From SB11 sp964584305 (GTDB taxonomy: Bacteria; Bacteroidota; Bacteroidia; UBA8524), in NCBI GenBank assembly GCA_964584305.1, contig CAZOZL010000003.1:62001-126000 (forward strand): 64,000 nt of DNA, in the 5' to 3' direction. The notes under the pieces are model-generated. The model was not told the origin of the DNA and did no database searches. It worked only from the letters and a program-made list of their open reading frames with translations. A program made the position numbers and the translations under genes. This document shows, one piece after another, positions 44,182-52,975 of this stretch. How positions within the stretch are numbered: the stretch's first letter is position 1; each line of letters begins with the position of its first letter.

Positions 44182-44207
44182 GATGTATGGTTAATTATTT
44201 AAAATTT

Positions 44208-46448
44208 TTATTTTTTACGCTGTTTGCGTTTTTTCTCACGCTCTTCTTTTTGTTTTTTCAATTTTTCTAACCGCTCTTTTTTCTTTTGCTCCATTTTGCG
44301 CTTACGCTCTTCTGCTTTTTTCTTGCGTGCTTCTAATTTCTTTTGCCTTTCTAATTCACGTTGTTTACGTTTTTTCTCCCGTGCTGCTTCTGGGTTATCT
44401 TTTTTCTTAGGCGCATTTTGTTGTTTCAATGCGTCCACTTTTTTCTTTTCAGCTTTAAGCCTGTCCTCACGGCTTTGCTTTTCGTCGTTTGTATAGTAAT
44501 CTACACGTGTAATTTTAACTGTTGTACGACGGTTAAGCTGGTGTTCCCATTCTGTACAAATCCTTTTTGTGTCTGATAAATCACATTTACATTTTTTAAT
44601 GAATAGTGAGTCTTCACCGTATCCTTTTGCAATTAAACGGGCAGTGTCTATCCCTTTTGATAATATGTATGCAACGGCAGAGTCGGCACGGCGTTGTGCC
44701 AAGTCACGGTTATAGTCAGCACTTGCACGGCAATCTGTATGTGAGCCTAATTCTATGGTTACTGATGGAAAGCGCCTTAACAAGGCTACCACAGAGTCAT
44801 CCAATATTTTTTGGGCATCACTACGAATAAAGGCCTTATCTAAATCGTATAAAATACCTCTAACATTAAACATACCTATCAAATCTAAGCGGCACATTTC
44901 AAAATTTTGTACCAAGTTTTTAGAGCATATTAAGTTTTTGGTACTTTGTATTGCTTTTAGGCTACCTGTATAAAAATCTTCATTTTTATCGGCATATAGT
45001 TCGTAGCTTACCTCTTGTATCAGCGGCATACTATAAAAGCCATTTTTATCGGTACGTAATACTAATTTATTACTATCCTTATCATTTGAGATAAATATAC
45101 CTGCACTTGCAACAGGTTTTCCTGTTTTACAATCCTTTACAATACCCGATATTTTAAACTCTTGTGGTACGGGGAAAAATTCCCATATATCATCGTTACC
45201 ACGTCCACCTTTTCGGTTTGATGTGAAATAGCCTGATATATTGTTTTTATATTTATAAACGAGTGAAAAATCATCCCCTCCAGAGTTTAAAGGATATCTT
45301 AAGTTTTCGGGAGTTGTCCATTCATCGCCAGTTCCCGTGGCTTTAAACATATCTAAACCGCCCATGCCAACGTGTCCGTTTGATGAGAAGTAAAGCGTTT
45401 TATTATCAGGTGCTATTGAAGGATACATTTCATCCTCTTTAGTATTGATAGAAGAGCCTAAATTAATGGGGTCTCCCCATGTTTTACCACGTTTCACATA
45501 CTTCACCATCCAAATATCCTTACCTCCATGTCCGCCAGGCATATCTGATGAGAAGTATAAAGTATTCCCATCAGCCGATAGCGAAGGATGCCCGTAGGTG
45601 TATGCGGTATCACAAAATGGCAGCATAATAGGCACATCCCAATTATCACGCCCTTTGCGATTGCTTTGATAAATTTGACAGGTATAATAGTCTCCTTTAG
45701 GTCCTCCACACTGGGTGTAGTACATAATAGAACCTTTTGAGTTTAGTGTGGTAGCCCCGTCGTTATATTTTGTATTGGCAACTCCTTTTAGCAGAACGGG
45801 TTTGTTAATGGTTATTCTTCCTCTCCGTTTTTTAAACGATGAAAACCAAAGGTCATGGTATCCCTTGCCTGTCCACCCGTATGTTCTTTTACTTATTCCA
45901 CCATCTCTATCAGAAGTAAAAACTACCCCGTCTTTTTTCATAGGGAATGCACAATAGTCGGCACGGTTGGTATTTAATTTTTTTACGTTTTCTACTTTAA
46001 ATAAAACACACTCTTGGCTTTCCATCCATTTCAAAGCCAATTCTGCACCTTCTAAATCTCTTTTAGCTTCTTTATTGTTAGGTTCTTCTTTTAGGTATTT
46101 ATTAAATAGTATTATCGCTTCAGTGTATTGTTCCTGCCTTTTTTGCATTTCGGCTTGCATTAGTATAGCTTCTGCTCCGTATTTTTCTTTTTCAGCACGT
46201 TTATACCATTTAAAAGCATTTTTATATTCGTTGTAGTTTTTATACCCATCACCAATTTTAAATGCTATCTCACCTCTTTCTTCTTTTGGGATGCTTCTAA
46301 AAACATTACGATAAATTTCGGCGGCATTGGCATATTCTTTCTTAGTCCAAGCCTCATCACCTTGTTGACGGGTTTTTTTGCTACACGCTGAAAGGATAGC
46401 CGTAAGGCAAAAAACAAAAATTAAAAACCGAGTGGATGTATTTTTCAT
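44208..46448 (-). CDS. PorE-like OmpA lipoprotein (TPR, WD40/PD40 propeller, CRD, OmpA) with a basic helical tail
   Basis: From ATG 46448 the product has 746 residues and a lipobox (LSAC, Cys22). Domains in order: TPR repeats (about 30-130), a PD40/WD40-like propeller (about 150-430, with repeats such as SLSADGNTLYFSSDMPGGHG and SIAPDNKTLYFSSNGHVGMG), a carboxypeptidase-regulatory-like domain (about 435-520), and an OmpA peptidoglycan-binding domain (VTIELGSHTDCRASADYN, LAQRRADSAVAYIL). This order is that of PorE of the type IX secretion system. The last 93 residues are almost entirely Lys, Arg, Glu and Gln and should form a continuous charged helix, which I do not know from PorE. An in-frame ATG lies 12 bp upstream. 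Confidence 0.82.
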   Translation of the reverse strand: MKNTSTRFLIFVFCLTAILSACSKKTRQQGDEAWTKKEYANAAEIYRNVFRSIPKEERGEIAFKIGDGYKNYNEYKNAFKWYKRAEKEKYGAEAILMQAEMQKRQEQYTEAIILFNKYLKEEPNNKEAKRDLEGAELALKWMESQECVLFKVENVKKLNTNRADYCAFPMKKDGVVFTSDRDGGISKRTYGWTGKGYHDLWFSSFKKRRGRITINKPVLLKGVANTKYNDGATTLNSKGSIMYYTQCGGPKGDYYTCQIYQSNRKGRDNWDVPIMLPFCDTAYTYGHPSLSADGNTLYFSSDMPGGHGGKDIWMVKYVKRGKTWGDPINLGSSINTKEDEMYPSIAPDNKTLYFSSNGHVGMGGLDMFKATGTGDEWTTPENLRYPLNSGGDDFSLVYKYKNNISGYFTSNRKGGRGNDDIWEFFPVPQEFKISGIVKDCKTGKPVASAGIFISNDKDSNKLVLRTDKNGFYSMPLIQEVSYELYADKNEDFYTGSLKAIQSTKNLICSKNLVQNFEMCRLDLIGMFNVRGILYDLDKAFIRSDAQKILDDSVVALLRRFPSVTIELGSHTDCRASADYNRDLAQRRADSAVAYILSKGIDTARLIAKGYGEDSLFIKKCKCDLSDTKRICTEWEHQLNRRTTVKITRVDYYTNDEKQSREDRLKAEKKKVDALKQQNAPKKKDNPEAAREKKRKQRELERQKKLEARKKKAEERKRKMEQKKKERLEKLKKQKEEREKKRKQRKK

Positions 46449-46589
46449 ATATAGCTGCATTTAAGCTAGAAACTCTACTTCTTGCAATTGTCAAAAATCA
46501 ACAAATAGTAAGGCTTTTGCAAGTTTTTTTAAGTTTTAAATCAGTTTAGTTTCTATATTTTATAGATTATAAGCCTAAAAAGAAAAAAA

Positions 46590-46622
46590 AGATACAAAAA
46601 AAGCCCCTTTATTTAAGGGGCT
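46590..46622 (-). terminator. Terminator of the glutamine synthetase gene
   Basis: On the minus strand AGCCCCTT/AAGGGGCT form an 8-bp stem with a 5-nt loop, followed by seven T residues, about 20 bp after the stop. Confidence 0.88.
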
Positions 46623-46642
46623 AAGTGCTTTTATGGTACTTT

Positions 46643-48811
46643 TTATTTTACAAATAACAATTCACGATATTTTGGCAATGGCCAAAGATTATCCTCAATT
46701 ATTCTTTCTAATTTGTCAGAAGCTTCTCTAATGGTATCAAAATATGCTTTCACCTTTTCTGAGTATGCAACGGCGCATTGTTCGTGGCTATCCATTGCAT
46801 TTGCTATTCTGCGCTCATCCACCATTTTATATACTGCTGCTTTTATGGTATTTATATATTCTGATGCCTCTTTTATTGCATCAATGGCTACTTTATAATT
46901 GTTTTCGCTAAGCCCTAACTCTTTCATTGCAATTGCAAATTGGGTGAGTTTGTACTGAAAACTAATAGCGGCAGGTATAACACTTGTGTTTGCCAAATCA
47001 GCAAGTACACGGCTTTCTATTTGTATTTTTTTAATAAAACTTTCTAATAGTATTTCGTACCGAGCGTCAATTTCACGCTCATTCATAATATTATTTTTAG
47101 CAAAAACGGCTTTGCTTTTTGCTGTTGTATATGCTTTTAATGCAGTGGGAACATCTTTTAGGTTACTTAGTCCACGTTTTGCGGCTTCTACTGCCCACTC
47201 ATCACCGTATCCATTTCCTTCAAACAATACCCGTTTTGATTCTGAAATATAACGGCGCAATACTTCGTTTATAGCGGCAACTTTGTCTTTTCCACCTGCT
47301 ATTAAACCATCTACTTCGGTTTTAAACTGTGTTAACCTATCTGCCATAATAGTATTTAATACTATCATTGGCGATGCCGAGTTGGCTTGTGAACCCACCG
47401 CCCTAAACTCGAACTTGTTGCCTGTAAAGGCAAAGGGCGAGGTACGGTTACGGTCTGTATTGTCTAAAAGTATTTCGGGTATTTTATTTACATTAATTGC
47501 TTCTGCAACCGCATCTCCTGCATGGTTATTACTTTTGCCAAAACTGTCTAATACTTTGGTAAGCTGGCTGCCAATAAATATTGATATTATTGATGGGGGT
47601 GCTTCATTTGCGCCCAAACGGTGCTGGTTTGATGCGCTTGCAATACTTGCCCGCAACAAATCGGCATGCTCATCAACGGCTTTAATTGCGTTAATAAAAA
47701 AGGTTAGAAACAACTGATTATCAAGCGGGGTATTGCCTGGCGAGAATAGATTGACCCCTGTATTGGTAATCAAACTCCAATTGTTGTGCTTGCCTGAACC
47801 ATTAATGCCATCAAAAGGTTTTTCGTGCATTAGTACTTTAAAATGATGGCGACGGGCTACTTTTTCCATCAAATCCATTAGCAGTTGGTTATGGTCAACG
47901 GCTAAGTTTACCTCCTCAAACATGGGCGCACATTCAAATTGCCCTGGAGCAACCTCGTTGTGACGTGTTTGTAATGGGATACCCAGCTTTAAAGCCTCCG
48001 TTTCAAAATCAATCATATATGCCATTACACGGTCAGGAATAGAGCCGAAATAATGGTCTTCTAACTGTTGCCCTTTGGCAGATGAATAGCCTACCAAAGT
48101 ACGCCCTGTTAAAATCATATCGTGGCGAGCGTTGTACAAGGCTTCGTCCACCAAAAAATATTCTTGCTCAATACCTAATGAAGCGGTTACTTTATCAATA
48201 TTAGTATCAAATAGTTTACACACCTCGGTGGCACTGGTATCCATAAAGTGCAGGCTTTTAAGCAAAGGTGCTTTATAGTCTAATGCCTCGCCTGTGTAGG
48301 ATACAAATATGGTGGGGATGCTTAGTGTTTTACCAATTACAAAAGCAGGCGATGAGGGATCCCAAGCGGTGTAGCCTCGTGCCTCGAAGGTGTTACGCAA
48401 ACCACCACTGGGAAAACTTGAAGCATCAGGTTCTTGCTGTACTAAGGCATTGCCCGAAAAACGCTCCATAGCTGATGTAGCATCAATGGGTTCAAAAAAA
48501 GCATCGTGTTTTTCGGCAGTTGCACCCGTAAGCGGCTGAAACCAGTGGCTATAATGTGTTGCCTTTTTACCCATTGCCCATTGTTTCATGCCAGCGGCAA
48601 TAATATCCGCCATTTTACGGTCTATTTTTGTGCCTTTGCTTTTAGCATCATTAATGGCTGCAATAGCTTCTTTGCTTAAATGCTGGCGCATGGCGGTTTC
48701 GCCAAAAACATTTGAACCGTAGTAATCAGAAATTTTGGAAGAAGGGGTCTCAACCTGAATAGGTTGACGATTTTGCGCTATTTCTAACGCTTTGAAACGC
48801 ATAAGGGTCAT
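46643..48811 (-). CDS. glnN: Glutamine synthetase type III
   Basis: ATP-dependent ammonia assimilation into glutamine. The 722-residue length and sequence fit GSIII and not GSI or GSII: an N-terminal segment (SDYYGSNVFGETAMRQHLSK), HWFQPLTGATAEKHDAFFEP, SLGIEQEYFLVDEALY with the metal glutamates, TRHNEVAPGQFECAPMFEE, and GINGSGKHNNWSL. GSIII is a dodecamer common in Bacteroidota. Together with gdh about 4 kb further on, it gives both nitrogen assimilation routes. The gene is transcribed alone. Confidence 0.95.
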   Translation of the reverse strand: MTLMRFKALEIAQNRQPIQVETPSSKISDYYGSNVFGETAMRQHLSKEAIAAINDAKSKGTKIDRKMADIIAAGMKQWAMGKKATHYSHWFQPLTGATAEKHDAFFEPIDATSAMERFSGNALVQQEPDASSFPSGGLRNTFEARGYTAWDPSSPAFVIGKTLSIPTIFVSYTGEALDYKAPLLKSLHFMDTSATEVCKLFDTNIDKVTASLGIEQEYFLVDEALYNARHDMILTGRTLVGYSSAKGQQLEDHYFGSIPDRVMAYMIDFETEALKLGIPLQTRHNEVAPGQFECAPMFEEVNLAVDHNQLLMDLMEKVARRHHFKVLMHEKPFDGINGSGKHNNWSLITNTGVNLFSPGNTPLDNQLFLTFFINAIKAVDEHADLLRASIASASNQHRLGANEAPPSIISIFIGSQLTKVLDSFGKSNNHAGDAVAEAINVNKIPEILLDNTDRNRTSPFAFTGNKFEFRAVGSQANSASPMIVLNTIMADRLTQFKTEVDGLIAGGKDKVAAINEVLRRYISESKRVLFEGNGYGDEWAVEAAKRGLSNLKDVPTALKAYTTAKSKAVFAKNNIMNEREIDARYEILLESFIKKIQIESRVLADLANTSVIPAAISFQYKLTQFAIAMKELGLSENNYKVAIDAIKEASEYINTIKAAVYKMVDERRIANAMDSHEQCAVAYSEKVKAYFDTIREASDKLERIIEDNLWPLPKYRELLFVK

Positions 48812-48833
48812 GTGTAGGCTTTTATTGGTTTTG

Positions 48834-48841
48834 CAAAATTA
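48834..48841 (-). promoter_or_regulatory. -7 promoter box of the glutamine synthetase gene
   Basis: On the minus strand TAATTTTG matches TAnnTTTG, 22 nt before the ATG. Confidence 0.45.
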
Positions 48842-48951
48842 GCATTTTGTTAGTACTGATAGTCGTTTATACAATTTTTTTTATCGTTTATTATTATATT
48901 TTTGGTTTATAATACTTGTAACCTCTGTAAATACGGCTCTTATTTTGAGAC

Positions 48952-49053
48952 GGAATAGGCATGAATGCCCATTCTATCCATAAAATTTTTTGTTAAGGGT
49001 ATGAATTGCGGCGGGTTGAAACCAGCTGCAAGAAAATGCCTGAACGGCACGGG
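48952..49053. repeat. REP-like interspersed element, copy 2 (longest form)
   Basis: GGAATAGGCATGAATGCCC, CCATAAAATTTTTTG, GGTATGAATTGCGGCGGG and TTGAAACC follow the same order as at 12140-12218. This copy continues into CAGCTGCAAGAAAATGCCTG and AACGGCACGGGG, whose reverse (CCCGTGCCGTT) also occurs in copy 3. A spurious open frame on the minus strand reads through it. No gene is supported in 48842-49236. Confidence 0.75.
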
Positions 49054-49236
49054 GTGAGTCCCTATACCTCGCACCCACCAACACAGGAGGCGGGAAACAG
49101 CCGCACGTGTCCTGTTTCGCTTTACCCTAATTAAAAACAACACGCTACGCCAATTTATGGGTAAATCATGCCTCTCTGGGCTTACCCAAATGGAACAGGG
49201 TGAATAAAGCGTAATGAGCGGGTTACAATAAAAAAA

Positions 49237-50418
49237 TTATTCTCCCTGTGCGCTAACGGGCAGGGGCTGTGCAGGTTTTTCTTTTTGTGGTATGTTAGGC
49301 ACTAAGCGTGGTGCTGAGGGCAAATTATCACTATCTTGAGGGGTAACTTGTTGGCGCTTGTTTGGTTTGCCTGTGTTATACTTTACTAATGTCCCCGTTT
49401 GAGGGCTAAATTGGAGTTGTGTATTACGCTTAGTAAATTTATTAATAGTAAGTGGCACTACGCCCATATTACCAAACTGAGGATAATCTATAAACTTATC
49501 AAAAGCAATGTGGTTGTTTGCAGTTGCATTGCTCACAAATACTTGTGTACGTATGGCTGCGGGAACATAATACACCACTCCTTTTATGGGTTTGAAGTCT
49601 CCTTTATCATTGGTTTGTTTCACGCTGGCAATATTGTTTTTTAGTTGTGCTACATTGCTTAAAACTACGGTTAAATCAGGGAATTTACTATTGTCGTTTG
49701 CCCGTATGGTATATTCTAAATTATCATTAAACCATTCCATTTTTTCTGTATCTACGTAAAAGGTATAGGTCATGTCCAACTCTTTCACGGTAATGTGGTT
49801 GTAGGTATTATAGGTTTCAATTAGCTCGTTGTATTCGGCTATTTGTTTTTTGTACACTTTAGTCCAGTATCTACTGTTGCGTGCAATAGCTTTATCTAAT
49901 TTTTTATACGCTAAGTCAATATTTTTCTTTAAGCTAATTTTATCTAAATTTTTAGCAATAGAGGGTTGTTTGAAACTTTTATAAACGGCTAAGTAGGCGG
50001 GTGCTGTGGTTGCAACTGTTTTTACAAACTGTGTGGGGGCATCCGTTTGTAGGTTGGTTAATAGTCCTTGCTCGTTTAGGGCTAAGTTAACATTTTCTAT
50101 ATCAAAAATATTGGTACGATTACTTCCTCGTAAAATAAATAAATTATCAGGGTCGTTTATCTGCATGGTATTGACCGTAACAGGTTTATTAATGGAATAG
50201 GTGGCGGGCAATTTACGCTCCAAACCATGCTCGGTAACAATTCGTTCTGTTTTGGTATAGGTAACCTTAACGGCTAAAACAGTTTTTGGCAAATGGTATA
50301 ACAAATCTCCTTTTTTTAAGGGTTGTGTTCCATCGTACACTAAAGTTTTTACACTGGTAGAGCAACTTGCTACAAAAATTACTAATAAAAGTAATGCAAA
50401 ACGTTTAAGTATAATCAT
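49237..50418 (-). CDS. Lipoprotein, DUF4831-like
   Basis: A 393-residue protein with a lipobox (VASC, Cys19) and a beta-rich body. The start of the mature part, GDLLYHLPKTVLAVKVTYTK, resembles the DUF4831 family of Bacteroidota lipoproteins; I am not certain of the family. It includes a helical Lys/Tyr-rich middle (about 170-215) and ends in a Pro/Gln-rich tail. Function unknown. A -7 box lies 28 nt upstream. Confidence 0.6.
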   Translation of the reverse strand: MIILKRFALLLLVIFVASCSTSVKTLVYDGTQPLKKGDLLYHLPKTVLAVKVTYTKTERIVTEHGLERKLPATYSINKPVTVNTMQINDPDNLFILRGSNRTNIFDIENVNLALNEQGLLTNLQTDAPTQFVKTVATTAPAYLAVYKSFKQPSIAKNLDKISLKKNIDLAYKKLDKAIARNSRYWTKVYKKQIAEYNELIETYNTYNHITVKELDMTYTFYVDTEKMEWFNDNLEYTIRANDNSKFPDLTVVLSNVAQLKNNIASVKQTNDKGDFKPIKGVVYYVPAAIRTQVFVSNATANNHIAFDKFIDYPQFGNMGVVPLTINKFTKRNTQLQFSPQTGTLVKYNTGKPNKRQQVTPQDSDNLPSAPRLVPNIPQKEKPAQPLPVSAQGE

Positions 50419-50446
50419 AAAAGTTGTATCGTAATATTCCTATGTG

Positions 50447-50454
50447 CAAAAGTA
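50447..50454 (-). promoter_or_regulatory. -7 promoter box of the DUF4831-like gene
   Basis: On the minus strand TACTTTTG matches TAnnTTTG, 28 nt before the ATG. Confidence 0.45.
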
Positions 50455-50706
50455 CAAAAGCCGCTTGTTTACACTGCTATTGTAAACGTAAATTTATCTA
50501 AGTGGCGGTATTAGCGTGTTGTTTGGCGAAGTAGTATTATTTACTACAAGCAAATTATCCATTTGCTTAAAACTGACATATAACCCTACTTAATTAGTAG
50601 GGACTTATTTTTCTGAAGCGAGAAACGACAGAATGGCAACAAGCAAATTATGAAACACAATAGTTTTAAACAAATAGTATTTCTATTGTGTTTTTGAGGA
50701 CTAAAA

Positions 50707-50931
50707 CTATTTTAAAGTCCCTACTTTGTCAAAGTACCAATCATCAATGCTAAAGTTAATACCCTGAAAAATATCTATTTGAAACTCTCTTTTAATCTCA
50801 AGTACTAAAACTAAGGCTAATGCTATTAGTGCCGCAACAAATACGCCTAACATAATTCTTTTAATAGCACCAATTATGCGCTCTACTTTTGCGTCTAAAA
50901 CTTGTTCTTCGTGTGTAATAGTTGATACCAT
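50707..50931 (-). CDS. Small single-helix membrane protein, unknown
   Basis: A 74-residue protein that I do not recognise. Residues 1-20 are polar with a Glu/Lys-rich helix (THEEQVLDAKVERIIGAIKR), residues about 26-46 form one membrane helix (MLGVFVAALIALALVLVLEI), and the rest is a short extracytoplasmic tail. It stands alone; whether it is expressed cannot be judged, but length and composition look protein-like. Confidence 0.5.
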   Translation of the reverse strand: MVSTITHEEQVLDAKVERIIGAIKRIMLGVFVAALIALALVLVLEIKREFQIDIFQGINFSIDDWYFDKVGTLK

Positions 50932-50999
50932 AGTGTAATAGTTTAGTCAAAGATAATTATTTTACTTAAAAATGAAAATTATTTACTCAATATTTAAAA

Positions 51000-51668
51000 T
51001 TATTCCTTCTTTTCGCCTTTAATAGCTGTGTTTAAGAAGACATTTAAAGGTCGAATAATTTTGAAAGAATGTGCTATTTCACCAAAAAATGATTTGGATA
51101 GTACTTCTTTATCTGTGTGTTTTTTTGTGGCAATTATGCTTTTTAGCCTCAAATGCTCAATAGCTGGATTATCAGCAGTATAGCCTTTGGGCAACGTTTT
51201 TAGCTTCCACTCTTGGCTTAACTCACCAAAATGTGGCTTAAACTCTTTATTAGTAATTATAGTTTTAAAATTTTTGTAGTTATAGTCTATTTCTTGCCGT
51301 ATTGCTTTCAGGTCGGCACTTTGTGGCAAATATACACCTCCAGCGGTAAAACTTTTTGAGGGTTCTATATGCAAATAGTTTATAGCTCCTTTGGCTTTTC
51401 TTCCATCTTTGCCAATAAGCGCACCTAAACTGGTTTTATAGGGTATTTTATCCTTAGAGAAACGTACATCCCTGTATATGCGGTAAATACAATCTTTTGG
51501 GGTAAGTGTTCTTATCTCTTTATCCCATTTTCCTATTTCAACAATGGTTTCTGCTACCAACTCTTCAAAAGCGGCTTTGGCTGCATCAAAATCTTTTTTG
51601 TTATCAGCAAACCACTCACGGTTATTATTTTTCGCAAGCTGTTTCAAAAACGAAATAGCACTTTTCAT
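51000..51668 (-). CDS. DUF2461 family protein
   Basis: A protein of 222 residues from ATG 51668 (the frame also has GTG at 51671). It matches DUF2461 (TIGR02453): AISFLKQLAKNNNREWFADN, then CIYRIYRDVRFSKDKIPYKT and HIEPSKSFTAGGVYLPQSAD. The function is unknown. Its -7 box (TATTTTTG) ends 5 nt before the ATG and directly joins the T-run of the previous gene's terminator. Confidence 0.85.
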   Translation of the reverse strand: MKSAISFLKQLAKNNNREWFADNKKDFDAAKAAFEELVAETIVEIGKWDKEIRTLTPKDCIYRIYRDVRFSKDKIPYKTSLGALIGKDGRKAKGAINYLHIEPSKSFTAGGVYLPQSADLKAIRQEIDYNYKNFKTIITNKEFKPHFGELSQEWKLKTLPKGYTADNPAIEHLRLKSIIATKKHTDKEVLSKSFFGEIAHSFKIIRPLNVFLNTAIKGEKKE

Positions 51669-51673
51669 CACTT

Positions 51674-51681
51674 CAAAAATA
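51674..51681 (-). promoter_or_regulatory. -7 promoter box, leaderless arrangement, DUF2461 gene
   Basis: On the minus strand TATTTTTG matches TAnnTTTG, 5 nt before the ATG, and its first base is the end of the upstream terminator's T-run. Confidence 0.5.
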
Positions 51682-51708
51682 AAAAAAACCCATCAAAGGA
51701 TGGGTTTT
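51681..51708 (-). terminator. Terminator of the Cys/His/Lys-rich protein gene
   Basis: On the minus strand AAAACCCATC/GATGGGTTTT form a 10-bp stem with a 4-nt loop, followed by eight T. It lies between two minus-strand genes and is fused to the promoter of the second. Confidence 0.88.
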
Positions 51709-51736
51709 ATATGTTTAAAACTTGAGTAATTAGTTG

Positions 51737-52186
51737 CTAATTTTCTACTGCTGGGGTAGCTGGAGCTACTTTTCCGTGTTTTTCATGACCTTCATGTTTC
51801 TCATGTTTTGCGTGTTTATCGCAAGATTTTTCTCCCTCTTTACAACACCCTTTGCCTTTTTTTGCAGTAGCGTGTTTGTCACATGATTTTCCGCCTTTTT
51901 TGGCACATGCTTTGTCGGCTCCTTTTTTACAGCACGATTTGCCTTTTCCTGCTTTACTGCACGATTTTTTTGAGCCTTTATTGCTGGCTTTAGCTTTACT
52001 ACCTTTGTTTACTTCCTTTACATTAACTGCTGTAGGAGTGGCTGTTTTTGGTGCGGTGTAACTTGCATCACCTGGTTGTGCTTTTTCAGTAGCAGGTGCA
52101 ACAGTAGGAGTGGTTTTTTTCGCTTGTGCATTGGCTACAAAAACAAATGCAAAAACAAATGAGATGGCTAAAAGAAACTTTTTCAT
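51737..52186 (-). CDS. Secreted Cys/His/Lys-rich, probably metal-binding protein
   Basis: A 149-residue exported protein with signal peptide MKKFLLAISFVFAFVFVANA and a low-complexity body. After a Thr/Pro/Ala-rich linker come repeated Cys clusters (SCSKAGKGKSCCKKG, ACAKKGGKSCDKH, GCCKEGEKSCDKH) and then a His-rich run (KHEKHEGHEKHGK), about 8 Cys and 8 His in total. Such composition suggests binding of soft or borderline metals (Cu, Zn) in the periplasm, or a disulfide-rich structure. I know no named family. It has its own terminator. Confidence 0.7.
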   Translation of the reverse strand: MKKFLLAISFVFAFVFVANAQAKKTTPTVAPATEKAQPGDASYTAPKTATPTAVNVKEVNKGSKAKASNKGSKKSCSKAGKGKSCCKKGADKACAKKGGKSCDKHATAKKGKGCCKEGEKSCDKHAKHEKHEGHEKHGKVAPATPAVEN

Positions 52187-52239
52187 ATTTTTTTATTTTG
52201 ATTTATAAAGGTATAACAAATATCATGCAAAACTCAAGA

Positions 52240-52899
52240 TTACTTTAATTGGGCAATAATAGTTTCGCCTCCTTTTACTTTTTGTTCAAGGTTTACTTTT
52301 ATTTCTGTGCCTAATGGTAAGAAAACATCAACCCGTGAGCCAAACTTAATAAAGCCAAACTCTTGCCCTTGTTCAATAGGTTGCCCTTCTTTCACATACC
52401 AGCGAATACGGCGTGCTACCGCCCCTGCTATTTGGCGAAAAAGAACTTTCTGTTTTTTGGGTGTTTCCACTACTATTGTGGTACGCTCATTCTGTGTAGA
52501 GGCTTTGGGATGCCATGCTACTAAATATTTACCAGCGTGGTATTTTACAAAAGCTACTGTACCACTTACGGGGCTTCTGTTTACGTGTACATTTAGCGGC
52601 GACATAAATATGGAAACTTGTATGCGGCGGTCTTTTAAATACTCTTCTTCGTTGGTTTCTTCAATCACAACTACTTTGCCATCGGCGGGGCATATTACTG
52701 CACCTTCGTTTTTTGGAGTGGAACGTTCGGGGTTTCTAAAAAACTGTACTACCAACACAAACATTACCAAGCAGGCAAGAAGTATAAGTTTTGCTATCCA
52801 ACTTTCAGCACCCATAAAATACTCCGTTAAAAAATATATGCCAGTTAATAATAACATGGCTATTAATATAATTCCGTACCCTTCTTTGTGTATTTTCAT
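52240..52899 (-). CDS. psd: Phosphatidylserine decarboxylase
   Basis: Makes phosphatidylethanolamine from phosphatidylserine at the inner membrane. The 219-residue product has N-terminal hydrophobic segments (about 10-50), VICPADGKVVVIEE, the FMSPLNVHVNRSPVSG signature with its catalytic His, and the self-cleavage region EFGFIKFGSRVDVFLP, where the Gly-Ser bond yields the pyruvoyl group. It belongs to the short Psd type common in Bacteroidota. No phosphatidylserine synthase is adjacent. Confidence 0.93.
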   Translation of the reverse strand: MKIHKEGYGIILIAMLLLTGIYFLTEYFMGAESWIAKLILLACLVMFVLVVQFFRNPERSTPKNEGAVICPADGKVVVIEETNEEEYLKDRRIQVSIFMSPLNVHVNRSPVSGTVAFVKYHAGKYLVAWHPKASTQNERTTIVVETPKKQKVLFRQIAGAVARRIRWYVKEGQPIEQGQEFGFIKFGSRVDVFLPLGTEIKVNLEQKVKGGETIIAQLK

Positions 52900-52975
52900 C
52901 TTTGCTTATAAAAGTAAAAAAGTTATTCTATAACAGGTACAGAATAACTTTTTAATATTAATTTTTCACTCACCG

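Noticed and set aside
44208..44486. Lys/Arg/Glu-rich tail as a frameshift artefact
   Set aside because: The tail is in the same frame as the OmpA domain, no alternative frame continues a recognisable domain, and a good terminator follows the stop.
48940..49143. 67-codon minus-strand open frame with FLAAGFNPPQFIPL and NFMDRMGIHAYS
   Set aside because: This is the second REP-like copy read in one frame; the same peptide-like string arises from copy 1, so it is repeat-derived and not a gene.
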